Assembly: GCA_004010935.1 (NCBI GenBank)
Contig: CP026511.1
Location: 1,426,001 to 1,490,000 of the forward strand
Reading direction: 5' to 3'
Origin: Pseudomonadaceae bacterium SI-3
GTDB lineage: Bacteria > Pseudomonadota > Gammaproteobacteria > Pseudomonadales > Pseudomonadaceae
DNA length: 64,000 nucleotides
The notes beneath the pieces were generated by a model. That model had not been told where the DNA came from, made no database searches, and saw only the letters and a list, made by a program, of their open reading frames with translations. Made by a program: the position numbers and the translations under genes. Of this stretch, positions 57,301 to 64,000 are shown piece by piece (the stretch's first letter is position 1; every line of letters begins with the position of its first letter).

Positions 57301-57750
57301 ATAGCCAGCCGCTTCGAGGCGCGCCCGCATCTGCTCGACATCGAGCTTCTGGCCGACATCCAGCACCAGGCTGGATCCGAGCAAGAATCGCTTCGGAGCA
57401 AGTTTGTGTAGCGCTGTGGTGATGGGAACTACCAGAACGCCGTGCGTCAGCTCCGGCAGCTGATAGAGCGCCGCAATCCGCTGGGAGATGATGTCCTGAT
57501 GCGGCGAAAACACGTCATAGGGCAGCGTCTCCCAGTCGGGGAAGTGCAGAACCGGCAGGTCAGGCGCAAAGAAGGCGAGCTCTTCTTGCAGGCGTTCGGC
57601 GCTTTGGCTGTCGGCGGTAAGAAGGAGGGTGAATCGATCTGCGTTGCTGGCTGCTTCGGCAATGGCCAGGCTCAGCGCGGCACCAGGAAGGTTGCCCCAG
57701 GTTTGCTTGCCGCTGGCGGCAGGCATGGGCGGAAGGCGCAATACGGACAC
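54304..57750 (-). CDS. mfd: Transcription-repair coupling factor Mfd
   Basis: A 1148-residue translocase that removes stalled RNA polymerase and recruits UvrA. The N-terminal UvrB-like domains (LFDDEIETLRTFDPENQRS), the RNA-polymerase-interacting CarD-like domain (GSPVVHIDHGVGRYQGLVTLEIEG), the RecG-like motor with Walker A GDVGFGKTEVAMRAAF, DEEHRFGVRQKE, TATPIPRTLNMAVAGMRDLS and LRGRVGRSHHQAYAYLL, and the C-terminal autoinhibitory TRCF domain are all present. Normal length. Divergent from the GAPDH gene. Confidence 0.97.
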   Translation of the reverse strand: MSVLRLPPMPAASGKQTWGNLPGAALSLAIAEAASNADRFTLLLTADSQSAERLQEELAFFAPDLPVLHFPDWETLPYDVFSPHQDIISQRIAALYQLPELTHGVLVVPITTALHKLAPKRFLLGSSLVLDVGQKLDVEQMRARLEAAGYRCVDTVYEHGEFAVRGALIDLFPMGSPLPYRIDLFDDEIETLRTFDPENQRSIDKVESIRLLPAREFPLKKESVTGFRARFRERFDVDFRRCPVYQDLSTGITPAGIEYYLPLFFDETSTLFDYLPGDTQVFSLPGIEQAAEHFWKDVRTRYEERRVDPERPLLPPAELFMAVEDCFAHLKLWPRIVASQDDVETGIGRERFPASRFPELAIDAKAPEPLGALRRFLDEFPGRVLFTAESAGRREVLLELLARLKLRPQEVAGWPQFVESGERLAIAIAPLDDGLLLQDPALALIAESPLFGQRIMQRRRREKGRDAGENVIKNLTELREGSPVVHIDHGVGRYQGLVTLEIEGQAAEFLMLQYADEAKLYVPVSSLHLIARYTGSDDALAPLHRLGSETWQKAKRKAAEQVRDVAAELLDIYARRAAREGYAFEDPQLDYETFSAGFPFEETPDQQAAIEAVRNDMLAPKPMDRLICGDVGFGKTEVAMRAAFIAVHSGRQVAVLVPTTLLAQQHYNSFRDRFADWPVRVEVMSRFKSAKEIQAAVQELAEGKVDILIGTHKLLQDDVKFTNLGLVIIDEEHRFGVRQKEQLKALRSEVDILTLTATPIPRTLNMAVAGMRDLSIIATPPARRLSVRTFVMEQQNSVIKEALLRELLRGGQVYYLHNDVKTIEKCAADLAELVPEARIGVGHGQMRERELEQVMGDFYHKRFNVLIASTIIETGIDVPSANTIIIERADKFGLAQLHQLRGRVGRSHHQAYAYLLTPPRKAMTPDAEKRLEAIANAQDLGAGFVLATHDLEIRGAGELLGDGQSGQIQAVGFTLYMEMLERAVKSIQKGEQPNLDQPLGGGPEINLRVPALIPEDYLPDVHARLILYKRIANAADENGLRELQVEMIDRFGLLPEPAKHLVRLTLLKLQAASLGITKIDAGPQGGRIEFAADTSVDPMVLIKLIQSQPNRYKFEGATMFKFQVPMERAEERFNTLEALLERLSAEKP

Positions 57751-57909
57751 GAGTGGGCGTGGCTCCGGTCGATAAAAATGGACCGCCCGGATTGTAACTA
57801 TCCGCGCGGGACGCTGTCAGTGTTTCGGCTGCACAGATTGCCGGCGCTAGGGTGCGGCGGCATAATGTAGCCCTTTTTCTCAGCCCCTACATGTTGGAAG
57901 GAACTGCCC

Positions 57910-59361
57910 GTGACTCAGAAGCCCGACCAGTGTCTTGGTGAATGGATTGATCGAGAAGCCCTCGCCGAAGCGATGATTCCGCTGATTGGTCAGCTGTATC
58001 GTAACAACAACGTGGTGACTTCCATCTACGGCCGTGGGTTGATCAACCGTTCGGTCATTGCTCTGCTCAAGGCGCATCGTTTCGCTCGTCACCGTCAGGC
58101 TGACGAAGCCGAGCTGTCCGTCAACGAAACCCATCAGATCCTCACGACCATGAGCCAGATGGACCTTGGTGCCGCTTCGGTGGATCTGGGTAAAGTCGTG
58201 GCGAAGTTCAAGGCCGAGGGCAACGGCCGCAGCCTTGATCAGTTCGTGCGTGACGAACTCGCTGAAGTTGCTGGCAAGCGCAACACCACCGGCGTCCATA
58301 AGGGCACCGACGTCGTGCTCTATGGCTTCGGCCGGATTGGTCGCTTGCTCGCCCGCATTCTGATCGAGAAGACAGGCGGCGGTGATGGTCTGCGTCTGCG
58401 GGCGATCGTCGTGCGCAAGGGTGCTGAAAACGACCTGGTCAAACGCGCCAGCCTGCTGCGTCGCGATTCGGTTCATGGTCCGTTTGAAGGCACGATTCAC
58501 ATCGATGCCGAAAACAACACCATCACTGCCAACGGCAATCTAATCCAGGTGATCTATTCGAACGATCCGGCCTCGGTGGATTACACCCAGTATGGAATCG
58601 AAAACGCTCTGCTGGTCGACAATACCGGCAAGTGGCGCGATGCCGAGGGCCTCAGCCAGCACCTCAAGTGCCCAGGTGTTGCCCGCGTTGTGCTGACTGC
58701 GCCAGGCAAGGGCGAGCTGAAGAACATCGTTCACGGCATCAACCATGGCGAAATCACGGCCGACGACAAGATCGTCTCCGCTGCCTCCTGCACCACCAAC
58801 GCGATCGTGCCGGTGCTTAAAGCAGTCAATGACCAGTACGGCATCGTCAACGGTCATGTCGAGACTGTGCATTCGTACACCAACGACCAGAACCTGATCG
58901 ACAACTTCCATAAAGGCAGTCGTCGTGGCCGTAGTGCTGCGCTGAACATGGTCATCACCGAGACGGGTGCTGCTACGGCTGCCGCCAAGGCGCTGCCCGT
59001 ACTGAAAGGCAAGCTGACAGGTAACGCCATTCGCGTGCCGACGCCGAACGTCTCGATGGCGATTCTGAATCTGAACTTGGAAAAGGCCACGAGCCGCGAA
59101 GAGATCAACGAGTACCTGCGCCAGATGGCCATGCATTCAGATCTTCAGAAGCAGATTGACTTCGTCAATTCGCAGGAGGTTGTTTCAAGCGATTTCGTAG
59201 GTTCTCGTCACGCAGGTGTTGTCGATGCCGAGGCGACGATCTGCAGCGATAACCGAGTCGTACTTTACGTCTGGTATGACAACGAGTTCGGATATAGCTG
59301 CCAGGTAGTGCGTGTAATGGAAGATATGGCCGGCGTGAACCCGCCTGCTTTCCCGCGCTGA
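57910..59361 (+). CDS. gap: Glyceraldehyde-3-phosphate dehydrogenase with N-terminal extension
   Basis: A 483-residue GAPDH, about 150 residues longer than the classical enzyme. The Rossmann start VVLYGFGRIGRLLARIL is only at about residue 137; the active-site cysteine Cys294 is in SAASCTTNAIVPVL and RVPTPNVSMAILNL follows. The extension (residues 1-125, containing GRGLINRSVIALLKAH and DLGAASVDLGKVVAKF) resembles no domain I know but is typical of the Pseudomonas mfd-linked GAPDH (PA3001 type). GTG is the start (57910), with AAGGAACTG before it. It catalyses glyceraldehyde-3-phosphate to 1,3-bisphosphoglycerate interconversion; gluconeogenic bias is inferred. Confidence 0.9.
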   Translation: MTQKPDQCLGEWIDREALAEAMIPLIGQLYRNNNVVTSIYGRGLINRSVIALLKAHRFARHRQADEAELSVNETHQILTTMSQMDLGAASVDLGKVVAKFKAEGNGRSLDQFVRDELAEVAGKRNTTGVHKGTDVVLYGFGRIGRLLARILIEKTGGGDGLRLRAIVVRKGAENDLVKRASLLRRDSVHGPFEGTIHIDAENNTITANGNLIQVIYSNDPASVDYTQYGIENALLVDNTGKWRDAEGLSQHLKCPGVARVVLTAPGKGELKNIVHGINHGEITADDKIVSAASCTTNAIVPVLKAVNDQYGIVNGHVETVHSYTNDQNLIDNFHKGSRRGRSAALNMVITETGAATAAAKALPVLKGKLTGNAIRVPTPNVSMAILNLNLEKATSREEINEYLRQMAMHSDLQKQIDFVNSQEVVSSDFVGSRHAGVVDAEATICSDNRVVLYVWYDNEFGYSCQVVRVMEDMAGVNPPAFPR

Positions 59362-59380
59362 CGGGCGCTTTTGCTGAAAG

Positions 59381-59406
59381 AAAACGGGAGCTTCGGCTCC
59401 CGTTTT
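59381..59406 (+). terminator. Terminator after the GAPDH gene
   Basis: Perfect 11-base stem AAAACGGGAGC (59381-59391) with GCTCCCGTTTT (59396-59406) around a TTCG tetraloop, 19 bases after the stop. Runs of A and T on both sides make it effective in both directions. Confidence 0.9.
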
Positions 59407-59516
59407 CGTTTCTTATGTACTCGATAATGCTGCGGTCGATGCGCTGGCAGCTGGAGCGTCAATAGTCGGTTGCGGATGACCGCTTGTCTTTAGTCAAAAA
59501 ATTGGAAGACCTTGGG

Positions 59517-59546
59517 TGGTCAGTCACGGGTCGCGGCCTCTATAAT
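59517..59546 (+). promoter_or_regulatory. Putative sigma-70 promoter of the nqr operon
   Basis: A perfect TATAAT (59541-59546) has TGGTCA (59517-59522) 18 bases upstream as a partial -35. It would give a leader of about 130 bases before nqrA. The rest of the 320-base gap (59362-59681) holds the GAPDH terminator and no gene; the nqrA ribosome site is weak (TTAGGCGAGCCG). Confidence 0.45.
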
Positions 59547-59660
59547 CGGGCGGATTTCTACCTGGGCCCGTGGCATAGCGTCGCGTCGATATATTTTTCG
59601 GCGCGCGTCGTGCAATTCGACCTTCAGCTAAATCGCTGGGCCTGTAAAAAAGTCTTTTAA

Positions 59661-61019
<1,359 letters not shown>

Positions 61020-61022
61020 GGC

Positions 61023-62234
61023 ATGGGCATTCGCGAATTTCTCGACAAGATCGAGCACAACTTCGAAAAGGGCGGCAAGTACGAGAAGTGGTACGCGCTC
61101 TACGAAGCGGCGGACACCTTCCTCTATCGTCCGGGCAGCGTGACCAAGACCACGGCCCACGTGCGTGATGGTATCGACCTGAAGCGGATGATGATCACCG
61201 TTTGGCTCTGCACCTTCCCGGCGATGTTCTTTGGTATGTGGAACACCGGTTACCAAGCCAACCTGATCTATGCGCAAAGCCCGGACCTGCTTGCAGTTCA
61301 GGAAGGTTGGCAGTTTGCGCTGATCAGTGCGTTGGCAGGGTTCGATCCGTCCAGTGCCTGGGATAACTTCATCCAGGGGGCGGCATACTTCCTGCCGGTT
61401 TATGCGGTCACTTTCATTGTCGGTGGCTTCTGGGAAGTCCTGTTCGCCTCGATCCGTAAACATGAGGTCAACGAAGGCTTCTTCGTGACCTCGGTGCTGT
61501 TCGCGCTCACGTTGCCGCCCAGCATCCCGCTGTGGCAGGTCGCGCTCGGCATCAGCTTCGGTATCGTGATCGGCAAGGAGATCTTCGGCGGTACGGGTAA
61601 GAACTTCCTCAATCCTGCTCTGACCGGGCGTGCCTTCCTCTTCTTTGCCTACCCGGCACAGATGTCTGGTGACGCCGTTTGGACTGCGGTTGACGGCTAT
61701 GCCAGCGCTACTGCATTGAGCTTGGGCTTCGCAGGTGGCATAGAAAATATCGTAGAGAGCGGCATCACCTGGATGGACGCCTTTGTCGGCACCATTCATG
61801 GCTCGCTGGGTGAAACCAGCACTCTAGCTATCTTCATCGGCGGCGCGGTACTGCTGCTGACCAAGATCGCTTCGATGCGAATCGTCGCCGGCACCATGAT
61901 CGGCATGATCGCGCTGAGCTCGCTGTTCAACCTGATCGGTTCGGACAGTAATCCATTGTTTGCCATGCCTTGGTACTGGCACATGGTGGTGGGTGGTTTC
62001 GCCTTTGGTCTGATCTACATGACCACCGACCCCGTGTCGGCCGCGATGACCAATACCGGTAAATGGATCTATGGCATTTTCATCGGTGTGATGGTGGTGC
62101 TGATCCGTGTAGTCAACCCGGCCTTCCCTGAGGGCATGATGCTGGCAATTCTATTCGCCAACCTCTGTGCACCCTTGATTGACCACTTTGTCATCCAGGC
62201 CAACATCAAGCGGAGGCTGGCGCGTAATGTCTAG
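61023..62234 (+). CDS. nqrB: Na+-translocating NADH:quinone reductase subunit B
   Basis: A 403-residue membrane subunit, about ten helices. NqrB carries a covalent FMN on a threonine in [13 protein letters not shown] (family motif S-G/A-T-A-L) and a riboflavin. Other marks: [23 protein letters not shown]-like [29 protein letters not shown] and [30 protein letters not shown] lies before the ATG. The stop overlaps nqrC by eight bases. Confidence 0.97.
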   Translation: MGIREFLDKIEHNFEKGGKYEKWYALYEAADTFLYRPGSVTKTTAHVRDGIDLKRMMITVWLCTFPAMFFGMWNTGYQANLIYAQSPDLLAVQEGWQFALISALAGFDPSSAWDNFIQGAAYFLPVYAVTFIVGGFWEVLFASIRKHEVNEGFFVTSVLFALTLPPSIPLWQVALGISFGIVIGKEIFGGTGKNFLNPALTGRAFLFFAYPAQMSGDAVWTAVDGYASATALSLGFAGGIENIVESGITWMDAFVGTIHGSLGETSTLAIFIGGAVLLLTKIASMRIVAGTMIGMIALSSLFNLIGSDSNPLFAMPWYWHMVVGGFAFGLIYMTTDPVSAAMTNTGKWIYGIFIGVMVVLIRVVNPAFPEGMMLAILFANLCAPLIDHFVIQANIKRRLARNV

Positions 62235-63015
62235 TCAAAAAGAATCCACTGCCCGTACGCTGATAGTGGCCCTGCTGGTTTGTCTGGTGTGCTCGGTGTT
62301 CGTTGCAGGTGCGGCGGTCGCACTGCGTCCGACCCAGCTGGAGAACCGTCAGCTCGACAAGCAGCGCAGTATTCTTGCGATCGCGGGGCTCGGTGAGGCC
62401 GGTATGTCTGGCGCCGAGGTGAAGGCGCTGTATAAAGAGCGCATTGTCGCCAAGCTGGTCAACCTCGAGACTGGCAAATTCAGCGACGAGTTCGATCCAA
62501 ATACCTTTGACCCCCTGGTTGCTGCGAAGGACCCGCAACTGTCCGACGCATTGCCGCCGGAGCAGGACATCGCTTCGATCAAGCGTCGCGAAAAGTACAG
62601 CGTCGTGTATATCGTCGAAACCGATGGTGAACTCGACACGCTGGTGCTCCCGGTGCGTGGTTACGGCCTTTGGTCGACGCTCTATGGTTTTCTTGCCCTT
62701 CAGGAAGATCTGAACACCGTCGCTGGGCTCGGTTTCTACCAGCACGGAGAAACGCCTGGTCTGGGTGGCGAAGTAGACAATCCCAAGTGGCGTAGCCTCT
62801 GGGAAGGGAAGAAGTTGTACAACGAGGATGGTGAGCTGGCGATACAGATCGTCAAAGGTGGAGTCGATCCGCAGAGTCCGAACGCCAAGTACCGGGTAGA
62901 CGCGCTTGCTGGCGCGACGTTGACCAGCAACGGGGTTAATAACCTGTTGCACTTTTGGCTCGGCGAGAACGGCTTCGGTCCTTTTATCGCTAACCTGCGC
63001 GCTGGGGAGGCTTGA
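62227..63015 (+). CDS. nqrC: Na+-translocating NADH:quinone reductase subunit C
   Basis: A 262-residue subunit with one N-terminal membrane anchor ([22 protein letters not shown]) and a periplasmic domain that binds FMN covalently through the threonine of [15 protein letters not shown]. Also visible: [14 protein letters not shown] and [16 protein letters not shown], the flavin-binding region. ATG at 62227 lies in the nqrB end; an upstream in-frame start at 62179 is inside nqrB and not family-like. Confidence 0.96.
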   Translation: MSSQKESTARTLIVALLVCLVCSVFVAGAAVALRPTQLENRQLDKQRSILAIAGLGEAGMSGAEVKALYKERIVAKLVNLETGKFSDEFDPNTFDPLVAAKDPQLSDALPPEQDIASIKRREKYSVVYIVETDGELDTLVLPVRGYGLWSTLYGFLALQEDLNTVAGLGFYQHGETPGLGGEVDNPKWRSLWEGKKLYNEDGELAIQIVKGGVDPQSPNAKYRVDALAGATLTSNGVNNLLHFWLGENGFGPFIANLRAGEA

Positions 63016-63017
63016 GT

Positions 63018-63686
63018 ATGTCGCAACCTACCATTAAGGAAGTCCTGTTCAATCCGGTCTTCAATAACAACCCCATCGGCCTGCAGATCCTCGGGATTTG
63101 CTCGGCGCTGGCGGTCACCTCCAACCTGAAAACGGCGCTGGTCATGTCCATCGCCCTGACGCTGGTTGTAGCTTTTTCCAACCTGTTCATCTCGATGATC
63201 CGCAGCCAGATCCCTGGCTCCATCCGCATGATCGTGCAGATGGTGATCATTGCGTCATTGGTGATCCTGGTGGATCAGGTGCTCAAGGCTTACGCCTTCT
63301 CGTTGTCCAAGCAGCTGTCGGTATTCGTGGGTCTGATCATTACCAACTGTATCGTGATGGGCCGGGCCGAAGCGTTCGCCATGCAGAACCCGCCGATGCT
63401 CTCATTCTTCGATGGGCTTGGGAACGGCCTCGGTTACAGCGCCATGCTGATTGCGCTCGGGATCATTCGCGAGCTGTTCGGTGCGGGTAAATTGATGGGT
63501 TACACCATTCTTCCTGTCGTAAATGACGGTGGCTGGTACTTGCCGAATGGCCTGCTGCTGCTTCCGCCTTCTGCGTTCTTCCTGATCGGCCTTTTCATTT
63601 GGGGCATCCGTAGCTGGAAGCGGGAACAGGTCGAGAAGCCGTCGTTCAAGATGGCGCCTCAGGTCTCTAACAAGGAGGCTTATTAA
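63018..63686 (+). CDS. nqrD: Na+-translocating NADH:quinone reductase subunit D
   Basis: A 222-residue membrane subunit with six helices, pseudosymmetric with NqrE. Text: [27 protein letters not shown] (with the cysteine-bearing helix whose Cys helps hold an iron centre with NqrE), [48 protein letters not shown] at 63018 has GGGGAGG seven bases upstream; a TTG two codons earlier is less likely. Stop TAA overlaps the nqrE ATG by one base. Confidence 0.95.
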   Translation: MSQPTIKEVLFNPVFNNNPIGLQILGICSALAVTSNLKTALVMSIALTLVVAFSNLFISMIRSQIPGSIRMIVQMVIIASLVILVDQVLKAYAFSLSKQLSVFVGLIITNCIVMGRAEAFAMQNPPMLSFFDGLGNGLGYSAMLIALGIIRELFGAGKLMGYTILPVVNDGGWYLPNGLLLLPPSAFFLIGLFIWGIRSWKREQVEKPSFKMAPQVSNKEAY

Positions 63687-64000
63687 TGGAACATTACATC
63701 AGCCTTTTCGTCCGCGCCGTGTTCATCGAGAACATGGCCCTGGCGTTCTTCCTTGGCATGTGTACGTTCATCGCAATCTCGAAGAAGGTCGAAACGGCCA
63801 TTGGTCTTGGCATCGCGGTTATTGTCGTCCAAGCCATCACCGTTCCTGCGAACAACCTGATCTACACCTATCTGTTGAAAGCAGGTGCGTTGTCATGGGC
63901 TGGCTTGCCGGAAGTCGATCTGAGCTTCCTCGGCCTGCTGAGTTACATCGGCGTGATCGCGGCAATCGTTCAGATCCTGGAGATGACCCTCGACAAGTAC
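63686..64000 (+). CDS. nqrE: Na+-translocating NADH:quinone reductase subunit E (partial)
   Basis: The first 105 codons, starting [30 protein letters not shown]; the Cys of GMCTF belongs to the NqrD/NqrE iron site. The reading frame is open to the window edge (full NqrE is about 200 residues). AGGAGG at 63673-63678 precedes the ATG. nqrF, which holds FAD and 2Fe-2S, is expected beyond the right end. Confidence 0.95.
   Translation, partial: MEHYISLFVRAVFIENMALAFFLGMCTFIAISKKVETAIGLGIAVIVVQAITVPANNLIYTYLLKAGALSWAGLPEVDLSFLGLLSYIGVIAAIVQILEMTLDKY

Overview
The window is chromosomal DNA of a gamma-proteobacterium of the Pseudomonas group, most likely the Stutzerimonas (P. stutzeri) branch. I infer this from high G+C, protein sequences that read as Pseudomonas orthologs, and gene order: kdsA-eno-ftsB-ispD, gfnR/adhC-fghA, ispF-truD-surE-pcm-nlpD-rpoS-rsmZ, and mfd/gap-nqrABCDE. 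No tRNA, rRNA, insertion sequence, prophage or CRISPR array was seen.

Layout. 1-4.4 kb: end of kdsA, enolase, the divisome protein FtsB with IspD, then a minus-strand pair of ribosome-associated genes (HPF/RaiA-like and a baeRF release-factor-like protein). 4.4-9.2 kb: glutathione-dependent formaldehyde detoxification (LysR regulator, adhC, fghA) and an ArsR-controlled Old Yellow Enzyme (xenB). 9.3-15.9 kb: a tightly packed run ispF-truD-surE-pcm-DUF368-nlpD-rpoS, followed by the Gac/Rsm small RNA rsmZ with its GacA upstream element and a 48-codon acidic protein. 15.9-19.6 kb: Nudix and GNAT enzymes, a sodium/solute symporter and a small outer-membrane barrel. 19.6-21.0 kb: a two-gene HAM1-like plus SIR2-like cassette, less G+C-rich than its surroundings, resembling the dITP-sensing NADase pair KomB-KomC of the Kongming anti-phage system but without a deaminase; this is the most interesting object in the window. 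21-28 kb: truncated hemoglobin, universal stress protein, HNH protein, YebC paralog, EamA exporter, an HBM-type chemoreceptor, a MOSC protein and small unknowns.

28-36.3 kb: dGTPase, an ammonium transporter and a MexL/MexJK-type RND efflux locus. 36.3-39.3 kb: a divergent TetR regulator and a GST/flavin-type oxidase/degenerate metallo-beta-lactamase-fold operon. 39.4-51 kb: a large peptidoglycan glycosyltransferase/transpeptidase-like protein, PhzF, a MocR regulator, ccoG, an LrgA/LrgB pair, a fluoroacetate-dehalogenase-like hydrolase, a pirin, WrbA and an acetyltransferase. 51-64 kb: a SWIM/SNF2 helicase, Mfd, an unusually long GAPDH, and the Na+-translocating NADH:quinone oxidoreductase operon, which runs off the right end within nqrE.

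Recurrent themes are electrophile, formaldehyde and xenobiotic defence (adhC-fghA, xenB, the GST operon, MexJK, WrbA, dehalogenase), stationary-phase and post-transcriptional control (rpoS, rsmZ, HPF), and respiration (nqr, ccoG). All functional names rest on reading the sequence and on family knowledge; no database search was possible.
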